DNA of 64,000 bases from Doryteuthis pealeii (GCA_023376005.1 CM042157.1:68260494-68324493); one strand, 5' to 3'. Shown: positions 42,325-53,949, numbered from the stretch's first letter. Made by a program: numbers and translations. The notes: generated by a model from the sequence alone, not told the origin.

Positions 42325-42985
42325 CAATTTTTCAAGTTTTCTACACCAGATTTAACTGGTGGTCTTTCACTGGAGGCCTCCAGGACTTTTCTGAATATTC
42401 TAGCTGATCTTAACAATGCTGTGATCTAGATGATTCTACCTCTGATTCCTAATTTTCAGTTTTTTTTCCAAGTCCATGTGGACCGTTCCAAGCACACCAA
42501 CTACAATTGGTATCACCATTACTTTCACATTCCAGTTATTTTAGCTTTCTGGCAAGATCCAAGTAATTATATTATTATTATTATTATGAGAGTTTTTCAC
42601 GCCAGAATTAGCTGATGGTATTCTTCTCAGGTCTCCAGGACTCTTCTGAGTATTCTAGCCAATTGCAGCAATGTAGTTTGGATGGTCTTGATTCTTCCAC
42701 TGATTTCCAGATCCTCCAGTTTTTTCTCCAAGCTTTTTGGGACCATTCCAAGTGCACCAACTACAATTGGTATCACTTTGACCCTCATATTCCACACCTT
42801 TTTTTTAATTCTCTGGCAAGGTCCACGTATTTGTCCATCTTTTCATTTTCCTTCATCTTCACTCTGTGATCTGCTGGAACTGTAAAATCCACCAGTTGAC
42901 AAGTTCTTTTTGTTTTTGTGAATCTAGAGCTTTTATATCTGATAATGCTGGTGGTCTTTCACTGCAGTCTGTGCAACTACAAGTC
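42325..42985 (-). pseudogene. LINE ORF C-terminal fragments (two, minus strand)
   Basis: On the minus strand 42985-42590 gives KVIPIVVGALGMVPKSLEKK, LEDLEISGRIKTIQT and ARILRRVLET. The segment 42570-42330 is a second copy ending SARIFRKVLEASSERPPVKS, each followed by an (ATT)n tail. The block is common in non-LTR elements with a C-terminal nuclease-type domain. Confidence 0.75.
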
Positions 42986-43059
42986 TCCATAGATCTCCAG
43001 GACTCTTCTGAGTATTCTAACTGATCTTAACAATGCTATTGTCAGGATTGTCTCAATTT

Positions 43060-43390
43060 TTCTTATATGGATTTTGCTGTCCCGGTGATCACAGATGAAG
43101 ATGAAGGAAAACGAAAAGATAGATAAATACTTGGACCTGGCCAGAGAGCTGAAAAAACTGTGGAACATGAAGGTGAAGGTCGTACAAATCGTAATTGGGG
43201 CCTTGAGAATGGTCCCAAAGGGTTTGGAAAAGAGTCTGAAGGAATTGGAAATCTGAGAAAGAGTTGAAACCATCTAAACAACAGCATTGTTAAGATCAGC
43301 TAGAATACTCAGAAGAGTCCTGGAGAGACTTGCTCTCACTCAGCCTCCAGTTAAACCACCAGCTTAAGCGGATGTGAAAAACTCTCATGG
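43060..43390 (+). pseudogene. LINE ORF C-terminal fragment (plus strand)
   Basis: KIDKYLDLARELKKLWNMKV, QIVIGALRMVPKGLEKSL and TTALLRSARILRRVLERL, with two internal stops. It is inverted relative to the neighbouring copies, giving a partly palindromic LINE cluster. Confidence 0.8.
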
Positions 43391-44112
43391 AGATAAATAA
43401 TTAATAATTAATTAATTTCATTATCAGTTATTATTTTCATTATTTTAATCATTTTTAGAATGCATTGAAAATAAGATTTTGAGAAAAGGCTATCCTCAAT
43501 TTGAGTTTTTTAAGTTTAAAAAAAAAGAAAAGAAGTTGATTAAATTATGAGGGTGAATAATAACATTTTTTTCTTTTAAAAAGCAAAATATATATATATA
43601 TATTATATATATATTTTTTTTTTTTTCAGAATTTTTTTCTATAAAATTGCATTGATTGGAAATTGTTTATAGAAAAAATTATTTTTCATCTTGCAAAATA
43701 TTTGTTTCAAGGTTTATCAAAATGGAAACAAATCAATCAAAATGCTCCAGCTTGGACAGAGGTCTGTAATCAAAGTCTTGGTGGCTGAGAAGTGCAAACC
43801 ATGTGAAATTTACAAAAAAATGTGTTGATGTGTATGGAGAATATCATGTTTTAATAAAAAGGAATGTTGCATATGGGCTCAACATGCGTTGGCCACTCCA
43901 AACATGAGTTGAAAAGACAGTTCATGGATTGGAAACACTGAAAAAATGACCCAATGGGTTGACATGCTGTAAACCCAACCAACCAACAAGTTGAATTCAT
44001 TCCTTTCATAATTCAATTTTCTCGTATATCAAATCAATTTCTCCATTGAAATAAAGTGAAATGCCATTAGTCCATTCCACCCCCTATCCACCCAAAAAAC
44101 ACCCTAATTTTT

Positions 44113-44721
44113 TGTTACATTTTTTTAAATAAGAAAAAAATGTAGCAAGATGGGGATTATCCTGAGTTTGCGAGAACTACTATTAGAAAAGAGAGGAAGA
44201 AGAAATAAGAGATAGTAAAGGTTTTTTAAAAAAAAAGTGATGAGCACAAAACGGTTGTTGTGAGTTTGACTGGGCGTGACCCCCTGAATGGAGAATTGAA
44301 TGTCAACTGGAAGTTTCGGGTGTTGACCGGAACCGGAAGTCACATGGTGATATGGACGACGAAGAAAAATACCGGCCTCTTTTTGCTTTCGGACGCGTAG
44401 GTACGGACCGGAACTCTTGGTCCCTGTTGTGGGATCACCAGTAATTTAACAGTGTCCTCCCTCTCTTTCTCTCTGCCTTTCCTCCTCTTCCGAACAGAGC
44501 CACGATACGAGCCTGGAAATAAAAGCTAAGCAGCTTGTGACGATATATTTCTCGCGTTGTACTTTTTTATCGACAAAGATGACCGCCACGTGCCGGACAC
44601 CTTTTTAGTACTGTGATTTGAGGCACGTTGACAAGACCGCTATACAACGTATATTGTGATGTTATGTTACATCCGTTTTGGGACTGTGAATATATCGCTA
44701 CGCGCCCACGTTACAATAACA
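44113..44721 (+). mobile_element. Possible solo LTR or CpG-containing insert
   Basis: A stretch with many CpG dinucleotides (GGACGCGTAGGTACGGACCG) contrasts with AT-rich surroundings. TGTTAC at the left and ATAACA at the right could be LTR ends, and GGAAATAAAAGC at 44516 could be a polyA signal. No target duplication or second copy was found, so boundaries are tentative. Confidence 0.3.
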
Positions 44722-45950
44722 CTGTATTGTATAAAACATGATTAAAAATAGAATGTAATGATTAAGTGCTGTAATTGTTTTAATGCTTATTTTTTTATAA
44801 ATAATATTTTTTTTGCATATTAAATTTGGAAACATAAATGTTTTTAGTAAACTTATTAACATAAGCGTATCTGAAGATGACTGGTACCTCAAATTTGAGC
44901 TCACAATACAAAGCCAAATATTGACCAAGTGACAGTCATAACTTGAAAACTCATAAATGGGGCATTGTAATCCAGGTACCACTATATAATAATCATAATT
45001 GTATGAATAAGATTATTGAGTCATAATTGGTTAAATTTGACTTTTAAAATGTATGGAATGTTTTTAGATCAGCTTCATAAAAAACTCATGATATGATAAC
45101 CTTTTCTCAAACTTAAAAAAACTTAAAAAAGAGTTCATTCTCTAGGAAATGGTAAATATCAATGGCCTCTTCTTCTTCTTTTATTATTATTATATTATTA
45201 TTTATTATTTTATATTGCTCTCTGTCTTTTCCTCTTCATCTCACATCTTATTTTGAAGCATTATCATCATAATTAACATGCTTCTTGTTTTGCAGTTCCA
45301 ACCAAAAAAAACAAAAGAAAATGTAAAGAAGAAAACTGTTATGTTTTTACATACAGATAAAATACGGAACACTGAATGAAAATACAAAAACCAGGTGTCG
45401 GAAATTAACAAGGGTTAACACAAAGTAGAAAATGCTTCACCCTAAAAGTAACTTAACTAGCTCGCCGTGCTGTGCACGTGCGTCCTGACCATTCCAATCC
45501 AAATCCAAAAGTGGTCATGGGGGAAAACCCCACTTCCGGGTCCCCATCAGCCCCCTACTGATCAAGGGGAGTAACTCTATTTTCGTTAGGTCTAAACCTA
45601 ACACAAACAAAATATGATAACATTGTCTCTATGTAAAATCAGATGACTTCCCACAAAAAACAAAAACCGTAGTCCTCCTGTTTGTACTTTCATTTAATCT
45701 TTTGTTAAACACAAGAATAAACAATTGATGAATTTCAGTTAATAGTCCAACAGTAAATGATGCTGAAAAGGTAAAAGTTTTTAACTTAGGGAAAGCGAAA
45801 GTGAAAGTAGATTGTTTGCTGAATCTTCATCTTCTGTTATGGACATCTTTTTCTTATTTTCTTTATATTCTTCTATATTTTATTTATATCATACTGTTTA
45901 TCTCTTATTGATTTATTAATTTCTATTGATTTATAAATTCAACTTTGGTA
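44722..45950. other. Intron sequence without recognised features
   Basis: AT-rich, with an (ATT)n patch at 45180 and a GC-richer patch at 45460-45570 (CTAGCTCGCCGTGCTGTGCA) that I cannot assign. Confidence 0.35.
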
Positions 45951-46009
45951 TAGGTGTGTGAGTGTGTGTATAATATATTATATATATACATATTATAATA
46001 TATATAATA

Positions 46010-46243
46010 TAATCCAAAAGTCCAGAGAAGAAATCTTCCTTAGACACAAGAGTTTTATTTAAACAAAACCAAGTCGCAGTTTGAGAGATCAATGTGTGCT
46101 CTTAATGTTAGAGTCACAGAGCAAAATATATGAGTAAAGAAATAACAAAAGACTTAGAGATTTAGCATTATAGTCTGAAATAGACTATAATGCTAAATCT
46201 CTAAGTGTTTTGTTATTTTCTTTACTCATTATATATATATATA
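46010..46243. mobile_element. Palindromic element FB9, copy 1
   Basis: Arms CTTAGAGATTTAGCATTATA and complement meet at TCTGAAATAGAC. The left extension AATCCAAAAGTCCAGAGAAG is shared with copy 2 at 54408-54590, which has a much shorter centre. Confidence 0.65.
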
Positions 46244-46245
46244 TA

Positions 46246-46747
46246 CGAGGTATTCAAAAAAGTTCCAGGACTGGTGTCACACAAAATAATTGATTTCAAA
46301 TCCAAACTAAAAACTACAAGTATCCTCTTCAAAGGAATCCCCTGAAGTCTAATACGTTTTCCTATCCATCTCTGCACACTTGCATGCACCCCTGGAAGGA
46401 TTCTTACAGGATTCTCCATAGTCTGACATTCACAGCCTTTTGTATTGTTGCACATCCCAAAATGGGTTCCCTTGATGACCCCTTGAGCGTGGGGAAGAGG
46501 GAAAAACCATGGAGCCAGATTGAGTGAGTAGGAAGGTTGCTCCAGCACAGTAATGTTCTTCTGAGCCAGGAACTCTCAGATACTCAGGGCAGTGAAGGCG
46601 GCTGCATTTTTATGATGAAGCACCCACCTCAGTATCTCTTTGTAGACATACTCGTGATCGTCTGGCCCTGTGGCAAGAACTCGTAGTGGATGATGCCCCT
46701 CACATCAAGAAGAATGCGATCAGCCTGGAACTTTCTGACATACCTTG
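46246..46747 (-). mobile_element. Internally deleted mariner element with transposase remnant
   Basis: The ends CGAGGTATTCAAAAAAGTTC (left) and CAAGGTATGTCAGAAAGTTC (right, complement) are inverted. On the minus strand ILLDVRGIIHYEFLPQGQTI (first catalytic Asp region), then LEQPSYSLNLAPWFF and GVIKGTHFG, later RWIGKRIRLQGI, follow mariner transposase order with frameshifts and a stop. The N-terminal HTH half is deleted. Confidence 0.85.
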
Positions 46748-47370
46748 TGAATGTAATTTTATAAAAATGAAAAGAAAACAAACATGGGTGAGATTAATAA
46801 GCCGATGCTACAGTGTTTTTGGTTTGTTTAACAAACCTTTGTCGGGGCCTTTGTCTGTGAAAGAAAAAGAAATTATTAGTAACAAAAAACTTGTGAACCT
46901 CTGCTTTTAGTATTGTGGCGGCTTTTGTTGAATTCAAAATAGTGAAAAAGAAATTTAAAACATCCATAACATTGGCATCTTATTTAAAACCTGTGTGGCG
47001 TAAATTTTGTTTTAAAAATGTTTGGAAATAATCTGAAATATTACTTTATATACTTATACATTGACATTTCTAATATACATTATAATATAATTTCTAATAT
47101 ATATCTAATAACTTCAAAAAGTAATATATATATATATATATATTATATATATTAATTTTTGATGATATATGTGATTAAAGGAGATATATTAATGATAATT
47201 CTAATATAACTATTATTAATATTTATCATATTCATATATAATATTTATGAATGGAAAACACCTTTTTTGTTCTGAGTATTAAAAAAAAAGGATTAAACAT
47301 CACCTGTCAATGAAATGTTGTTTTTTCATTTTTTATAAAATCACATATTATCAATTTACTTCCATTTTGT

Positions 47371-47373
<3 letters not shown>

Positions 47374-47409
<36 letters not shown>
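47374..47409. repeat. (TA)n microsatellite
   Basis: TA array flanking the palindrome that follows. Confidence 0.9.
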
Positions 47410-47411
<2 letters not shown>

Positions 47412-47578
47412 TTAGGGTAACTAAAACATCATAAAGTCAACAGCACTTGGTAACTGTCAGTAACTGTCAGTTTCTTGCCTATGAAATTTTCAAAGCAAAT
47501 CACTTGTTTTGAAAATCAAATAGGTGAGAAACTGACAGTTATCAAGCACTGTTGACTTTGTCTTTGCTACCCTTATAT
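47410..47578. mobile_element. Palindromic element between (TA)n arrays
   Basis: AAAGTCAACAGCACTTGGTA and AACTGTCAGTTTCT are inverted at 47531-47575. The centre of about 80 bp is itself partly palindromic (TTTGAAAATCAAATAG). Confidence 0.65.
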
Positions 47579-47646
47579 ATATATATATATACTCTTTTCA
47601 ATGATATTGAACACACTTTACTTATGAATATAGAAAACTATATTAT

Positions 47647-47692
<46 letters not shown>

Positions 47693-47792
47693 TCAAGTTT
47701 TTGAACATATTTCAAGTCTGTATTCAGTCTATTTCTGAAAAAGGAAAAAAAATCAAAATATATGAAAATCCCTTCATAAAAATGTTGTTCAA

Positions 47793-48125
47793 TTAACCCT
47801 TTATCTATCAGAGCGCCCCTAATTGTCTGACGATCAAAATGTCGGACCACCCAAAAACAATAAGTATTAAAACATCTTTGTAAATTATCATCCTACCTTA
47901 TTAAAAATATATATATACTTCAAGGGAGGCAAGTTTTAATTAATTACATTAGTCACTTCCCTTCATAAAAGTATTAAAACATCTTTGTAAATTATCATCC
48001 TACCTTATTAAAAAATATATATACTTCATGGAAGGCAACTTTTAATTAATTACATTTGTCACTTCCCTTCATTTTGTAGAAAATTCAATGGCTATTGTGA
48101 ATGGCAGTGGTAGATAAAGGGTTAA
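47793..48125 (-). mobile_element. MITE G, copy 1 (two internal units)
   Basis: Inverted ends TTAACCCTTTATCTATCAG and GGTAGATAAAGGGTTAA. The interior has two copies of a roughly 95-bp unit (AGTATTAAAACATCTTTGTA, AATTATCATCCTACCTTATT, ATTACATTAGTCACTTCCCT). It is the reverse orientation of copy 2 at 63027-63637. Confidence 0.8.
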
Positions 48126-48403
48126 AGATTCCCCATACAGATGTTTCTTCTTTTTTTTTGTCCTATTACAAAAGTTGTTTATAGTCTTAATGTGATTCTT
48201 TCTGTTGCTTCTGTTGCTGCAATTTCCATGTTTATTCTTTTTGTCTATCTGGAAAGAGAGGTTCATTCAGACATTCTGGATTATTGAACTCCTTCGTGTT
48301 GCTTTTGTTGTTTCATTGTACAAACTTCTTCAAATGTACAATGTTGGTAATCTTGAACTTTAAATAACTAAATTCCAACCATAAAATTGTACTTGTGCAT
48401 TAT

Positions 48404-48487
48404 TTGAACAAAGGGACTTAACTCTCATTTAATTAAGTTTGAAAAGGACTTAACTCTCAAAGCAATGAGAGTTAAGTCCCTTTGTTC
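48404..48487. repeat. Perfect small hairpin
   Basis: GAACAAAGGGACTTAACTCT at 48409 and its complement at 48468 form a stem of more than 20 bp around a 30-base loop with a third partial copy. It is probably a tiny foldback element. Confidence 0.6.
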
Positions 48488-48817
48488 TTTTTCCTAGAAG
48501 AAGCTTTGTAAACAATGGCAGCCATTTTGATTCAACATAATTTTCATGGAGAAAACACAATGCTTTTCAAATCCATTCTAATGCATGATTTTAACTCCAA
48601 AATATCATAGAATATTTTTTTAATAACAATTAAGTTCATTTCAAATAAAGTGCAAATACAATTTTATAGTAGGAATTTAGTCACTTAAAGTTCAAGATTA
48701 CCTGTAAGAAAAGAGAATTTGTACACTTGAAGAAGGCTGTAGAATGGATCAGTCCAAAATCAACCTTAGCAACATGAGGTCAATCATCTTGAAAACCTCA
48801 TGATTCTAATTCTCTGA

Positions 48818-49108
48818 ATTTTTAAGATGAGGCTTGATAATTAGTATTATTTGGATTATTCCGAATATTGTCCTCATCTTTATCGTTATCTGTACAATGT
48901 TTTGGCCGATGTGCCCTTCGGAGGTTCCTGAGTTTGAAAAGGTTTCAGAATTTGGAAAGGAGGTTCCTGAGTTCGAAAAAGAAGGCTTCCGAGTCCAACA
49001 AGAAATACCTGAAGAAGGCCACAGGGCACATCAGCCGAAACGTTGTACAGATAACAATAAAGATGAGGACAATAGTCCGAATAATCCAAATAATACTAAC
49101 CTCAGGAT
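48818..49108. mobile_element. Foldback repeat family FB1, copy 4
   Basis: The left arm is deleted at its inner part; the right arm is complete with an intact hammerhead core at 49006-49048. Ends match GATGAGGACAATAGTCC. Confidence 0.65.
49006..49048 (+). ncRNA. Hammerhead-like ribozyme motif, FB1 copy 4
   Basis: Core CUGAAGA, one extra A, stem II GGCC with GCC, core GAAA, ACGU stem III, cleavage base U, and stem I UAC/GUA. The core is intact; stem I is short. Confidence 0.45.
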
Positions 49109-49160
49109 TCATTTCAAAGTGAAAGAGATTTTATCATTTTTTTGCCAGTCAGCTAAAATC

Positions 49161-49184
<24 letters not shown>

Positions 49185-49191
<7 letters not shown>

Positions 49192-49805
49192 TAGCAGGAC
49201 CTGGATATACCACAGTATGATAATTCAATCATTACAACATTTTATATGTTTACTTAAGAGCTATTGCATTAGTTCAATATGTAAATGTATAATAATCTTG
49301 ATTTAATTCTCTATCACTCTTTTTTCTTTCTTTCTTTCCTTCTTTTCATCTTTTGATTATCTTCGATTGAAACAGATTAGTGTTATCGCTTCCGCTTGTT
49401 CACCCCCCTCTCTCTATATTTACCTTACTCTCTTTCTTTCTTTCTTATTATTCTTTCTTTCTTTCTTATACTTTTTCTGTGTTGAAACAGATTAGTTTTA
49501 TTGCTTTAGCTCATTCATATATTTTCCCTACTCTCTTTCTTTCTTTCTTTCTTATATATTTTCTATGTAGCATGTCCTTTTTCTTCTCTTTCTTTCTTCC
49601 TAATAAATACGGAATGGTCCAGTTTTCAGCTGAGGTGACGACTCTCCTAAAAAATAAGAATTCGGCGGATAAGCAACACCAGATAATTAGGATTTACATT
49701 TTTGCATTTCATCATGGAGGATTTGGATGATCTCATTTTTAACCAGAGGGTGTTGCAAGATGATAACGGTCGGAAGGTTAAGGAACAAAAGTATTAATAT
49801 ATAGA
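49185..49805 (+). repeat. Repeat family D, fullest single copy
   Basis: It runs from CTAGCAGGACCTGGATATAC through one array unit, a pyrimidine-rich middle (CTTTCTTTCTTTC) and the distal block (GAATGGTCCAGTTTTCAGCT, GCAACACCAGATAATTAGG, GGGTGTTGCAAGATGATAAC) to TATTAATATATAG. Length is about 620 bp; the class is unknown. Confidence 0.65.
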
Positions 49806-50415
49806 TAATAATGATAATAGGGGAGTAAACCCCTAAAACAAATCAGGAGCTGGAGTCCCTAAAGGTGGTGTTTTGCTGAAATCCAGTGCTACCCATAAAC
49901 TCCTGCGACACTACCGTTGCCAAACCACATTGGTATCTTACCTTTCCTTTGGATCTCAGCAGCAGTGTGGAAAGAGGGGGATTTGCTGCATGGATAACAG
50001 CTTATCCTCCATATGAACCTGCCCAGGCTATGTAGTTCAAGGAAAGAAAAAAGAAAAAAGAAAAAAAACTTTGACACTACTCCATCGTCTCTCGAAGACA
50101 GAAGGTTGCCAATGATAATAACAATAATGATAATAATAATAATAATAATAATAATAAAACTGCATCCAACAAGAATCTATTTTTTGACTTCTTGCCTGTG
50201 TTTTTCTCTCAATTTACTCCTTAGAGCATGTCTGCCATAGTTCGGTAATGGTTGTAGTTTGCTTTTTTGCTTGCGTATTCAATGCATGAGCTTTTTAAAA
50301 TCCAATCCAATCTGGTCTGACTTTCTCATTTGCGATTGAACATAAACCCCCCCCTTTTTTTTTAAGATAAATTTGATGCTTTCTCCTTTTATTTTAATTT
50401 ATTGAAATGTAAAAA

Positions 50416-50600
50416 GGTTATTTCCTATAAATCTAACATAAACAAAGGGGAACCACTCTTGACTGATAAATTATCTATTTATTTTCCCATTAACCTAACC
50501 CTAACCCCGTCTTCTTTTTCCTAGTAGATCAATAAGTGAATAATTTATAAGTCAAGAGTTGTTCCCCTTTGTTTATGTTAGACTTATAGGAAATAACCTG
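50416..50600. mobile_element. Palindromic MITE FB7, copy 1
   Basis: Ends AGGTTATTTCCTATAAATCT and complement, with inner arm GGGGAACCACTCTTGACTG. The loop has CCTAACCCTAACCCC. Flanks TGTAAAAA and TGTAAAGA differ at one base, consistent with an 8-bp target duplication. Confidence 0.8.
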
Positions 50601-50696
50601 TAAAGATTATTTTTAAATTTAGATATTTGGGTTGATGAAGAAGTAAGTTTTCCTACTGCATTGATAATTTTTGAATATGTTTTTGGTAGTAATTAT

Positions 50697-50964
50697 GGGC
50701 TGGGTTAGCTCAGTCGGTAGAGCGTTTGGCTAGAAGCCACAAGGTTCCTTGTTCGATACCAGCTCTCGCCAACTCAGCGTATGAGTAGCACAGGGATCTG
50801 TGCAGTAAAGTAATACAGAGGAGTACTAAAGAGCTGATTGTAGGTGTAGCGCTGCACCTCAGATACAAAAACAATCTCCTTGGTCTAATGTTAGTGAAAA
50901 GGGGATAGACTCCCTCACTGTCAGGCTGATACCAACATTAGGTCACTTCACTGACTTTATTTAA
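50697..50964 (+). mobile_element. SINE A, full length
   Basis: GGGCTGGGTTAGCTCAGTCG, B box TGTTCGATACC, and a body with a short duplication at AGTAATACAGAGGAGTACTA. Confidence 0.8.
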
Positions 50965-50987
50965 GTCCTATTTAAAGTCATTGCCGG

Positions 50988-51645
50988 ACTGGTAGATAAA
51001 GGGTTAATTGTTGCTTTATACAAAACTCAGACATAGTACTCATGACTAACAAACTGGTAGATAAAGGGTTAATTGTTGCTTTATACCAAACTCAGACATA
51101 GTACTCATGACTAACAAACTGGTAGATAAAGGGTTAATTGTTGCTTTATACCAAACTCAGACATAGTACTCATGACTAACAAACTGGTAGATAAAGGGTT
51201 AATTGTTGCTTTATACCAAACTCAGACATAGTACTCATGACTAACAAACTGGTAGATAAAGGGTTAATTGTTGCTTTATACCAAACTCAGACATAGTACT
51301 CATGACTAACAAACTGGTAGATAAAGGGTTAATTGTTGCTTTATACCAAACTCAGACATAGTACTCATGACTAACAAACTGGTAGATAAAGGGTTAATTG
51401 TTGCTTTATACCAAACTCAGACATAGTACTCATGACTAACAACTGGTAGATAAAGGGTTAATTGTTGCTTTATACCAAACTCAGACATAGTACTCATGAC
51501 TAACAAACTGGTAGATAAAGGGTTAATTGTTGCTTTATACCAAACTCAGACATAGTACTCATGACTAACAAACTGGTCGATAAAGGGTTAATTGTTGCTT
51601 TATACCAAAACTCAGACATAGTACTCATGACTAAGAAACTCTATT
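50988..51645 (+). repeat. 65-bp satellite array whose unit contains the MITE G end sequence
   Basis: About ten nearly identical units: ACTGGTAGATAAAGGGTTAA, TTGTTGCTTTATACCAAACT, CAGACATAGTACTCATGACT, AACAA. Starts are 65 bp apart (50988, 51053, 51118). The first 20 bp equal the right inverted end of MITE G (48108-48125 and 63618-63637). Very low divergence suggests recent expansion. Confidence 0.9.
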
Positions 51646-51649
51646 ATTC

Positions 51650-52120
51650 AATGCTTAGGTAAACTGATTTTAAATCACTTTAAATAGGGCTTAATTACTA
51701 CCAAATACATGTTCAAACATTATCAATGCAATAGAAAACTTTATTTCTTAATCAACTCAAATGATTATGACTTTTCTATGATTTGCATCTTCCTTTGAAC
51801 GGACATCAAATTCTATTTTTATATTTATTTGATTATTTCTATTAAATGTTAAATTTCCTTTTTCAGTGAATTCATTTTTTAAAATTCTAAACATCTAATG
51901 CAATTTTTCTTTTATAAGCTGTTGTATTTTAATGTGGGACAAAAGAATTTCTAGAAAAAAAAACCAACTCTTTAATTTTAATACTAATACTAAACACTTG
52001 CTAATCTGCATATTTGAACCGTGCCTACCGCTACTGTATCAGGGAATTCTTTATACCAACAGTGACAAACCTTTTGGAGTGAAACTGTCTGTAAATAATT
52101 AAAGGGAAGCACTTTTTAAC
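51650..52120. other. Intron sequence without recognised features
   Basis: AT-rich sequence without a repeat partner that I can identify. Confidence 0.35.
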
Positions 52121-52159
52121 TAGCATCTAAGAGTTATTTCCCTTTGTGATTTTATAATG

Positions 52160-52345
52160 AATAGCAAGAATATGAGCCCTCCAGTTCTGCAGAGATACTG
52201 GATGCTGTGCAGAGGACCTCCCAAGGATAATTAATGATAGGGACAATTGGACACTCCTAGAGAAGCAAGGATAAACTTGTAAATGATGCTCCCCTGTGGA
52301 AATCAGCACATGGGCTCTAAAAGGAAGCAAGTTGTCAAATTTTAT
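52160..52345 (+). pseudogene. Scrambled LINE C-terminal fragments
   Basis: DTGCCAEDLPRIINDRDNW (about 52185) is followed, not preceded, by RSKDKLVNDAPLWKSAHGL (about 52260). In the intact block at 9029-9250 the order is the opposite, so two truncated copies or a rearrangement are present. Confidence 0.6.
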
Positions 52346-52389
52346 TTTCAATACTAGCAAGAATAAACACTCTCCAGGCATAAGTATTT

Positions 52390-52590
52390 AAGTTTTAATG
52401 TAATGAAATATATTAAATTAGAAAGACTAACAAAATTAAATAAAAATACACATAAAAAGATTACACTTATTTTAATAGTATTTTAATTGCTTTCTATAAC
52501 AAAATCATTCATAGGATTGATTTTAATACTTTGGAGAATAAATAAAAAAAAATGATATTAGAGATCAGTAACACCAAGTTGCTATGTGTG
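52390..52590 (-). repeat. Family H fragment
   Basis: Reverse of the 33690-33790 segment (TTCATAGGATTGATTTTAAT). Confidence 0.45.
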
Positions 52591-52599
52591 ATCTCCATG

Positions 52600-52700
52600 A
52601 TGGATATATGTTATCCATACAGCCCTCATATGACAGACATGTGTAATCCATACAGCCCTCATGACAGACATATGTAATCCATACAGCCCTAGAGAGCTCA
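52600..52700 (+). repeat. Three imperfect 35-bp tandem units
   Basis: ATCCATACAGCCCTCATATG with variants at about 52614, 52649 and 52678. Confidence 0.6.
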
Positions 52701-52744
52701 GTTTGGCATGCCTGATTTAGGTAATAAATGTTTCAATAATCCCA

Positions 52745-53172
52745 AAACAGCTTCTACCATCACTGTCTTAGACGTATACTGGGCATCAGCTGGAGGGACA
52801 AGATCACTAACACAGCAGTTCTAGAGAGAGAGCTCAACTTCCCAGCTTGCGTTCTCTACTGAGACAGCATCATCTCTGAGCCATGTCTGGATGACATGAT
52901 GATGGACGAATCCTGACGGACATCCTCTCTGCAGAGCTTTCCTCTGGTAAGAGACAGATTTGTTGCCCCCAGCTGCGTTTCAAGGGTGTCTGCAAGTATG
53001 ATCTCAGGTGCTTTGGCATTACACCTTCTAGCTGGGGAAATTTGGCTCAGGACCGCCCTCGGTGGCAGCACGCTCTCCATTATGTCTGAAGCTATAGAAG
53101 CCAGTTAGCTGCTGTTGTTAAAACCAACAGTAGACTAAATAAGTACCACTCCAGCAGTGTCCAAGACAGCTG
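52745..53172 (+). pseudogene. LINE ORF2 C-terminal fragment (RTE/CR1-like)
   Basis: SFYHHCLRRILGISWRDKIT, after a frameshift SLRSLLRQHHL, then ILTDILSAELSSGKRQICCP and SWGNLAQDRPRWQHALHYV follow the order of the post-RT region of endonuclease/RT polyproteins in many metazoans. It has internal stops and at least two frameshifts. Confidence 0.8.
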
Positions 53173-53279
53173 GTATAAATAGGAATCAAGAATGATCCAT
53201 GAATCTGGGTGATTTGGGTGATTCCACTCCTTGAGTTCTGATTGGCTGCTTGACTGCCTGATTTGAATGACATTGTGGA

Positions 53280-53602
53280 GTCTTATATATACTTTGTCAT
53301 TTTGCAGTGGACTTTGTAGCATTCGAGTTTGTATTTGAGTTACAATTGTTTGTTGCCTTGTCTTCCCTGTTCGACGGTAATTGGAACTTTAATTATTCTT
53401 CAACACCATGAAGCCAAGAGGTCCAGAAGAAAGCGATGGTAACAAAGTACCGGCACATCAATATCTTCAGGGACAGACTTCACATGTGACATCTGTGGTT
53501 GAGAATGTTTTTCAAAAATTGGACTTCACAGTCACAGGAGGCGCTGTAACTTCAGGGGCACAAGAACTATATTATAGTCTTTTGAGACTGCAATGCCAAT
53601 GA
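53280..53602 (+). other. Unassigned promoter-like segment and 64-codon open frame
   Basis: A TATA-like TCTTATATATAC at about 53281 lies upstream of an ATG at 53408 that opens 64 codons (MKPRGPEESDGNK start, LLRLQCQ end, stop at 53602). The codon composition is not low-complexity, and the frame is not part of an obvious repeat. I do not recognise it. It could be a retroelement 5' end, an alternative exon or chance. Confidence 0.2.
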
Positions 53603-53609
53603 AGACAAA

Positions 53610-53940
53610 AACCAATTTATATTCATGAGATTCTGTTTTGTATCGACTTTCATAGAGTTTAGATGATTTATGAAGAATTTGTTTTTATAATTATAGAGTG
53701 ACTGATTGGATTGATTTCTAGTGAAAACATTTCAGTGTTTAAGATCTGCCTTTGCTTCGGTGAATTGAATTATGATGCAAATCAGTTTTTAGATAGTGGG
53801 GCAACGCATGGAAAGTAATGATTTTCAATAAGTAGTTGGCCAACCCAATGTGTGGTAGGTGGCAAGTGGCAATACAGCTGCTGTTTTATGGAGTGCTGTT
53901 TCCAGGATTGTTCAAGACAACACGCAGCATCCTTGCATAG
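53610..53940. other. Intron sequence without recognised features
   Basis: No repeat partner or coding signal recognised. Confidence 0.35.
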
Positions 53941-53949
53941 ATTCCATCA

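Noticed and set aside
42231..42416. Asn-rich protein
   Set aside because: It is a LINE C-terminal fragment running into an (ATT)n tail.
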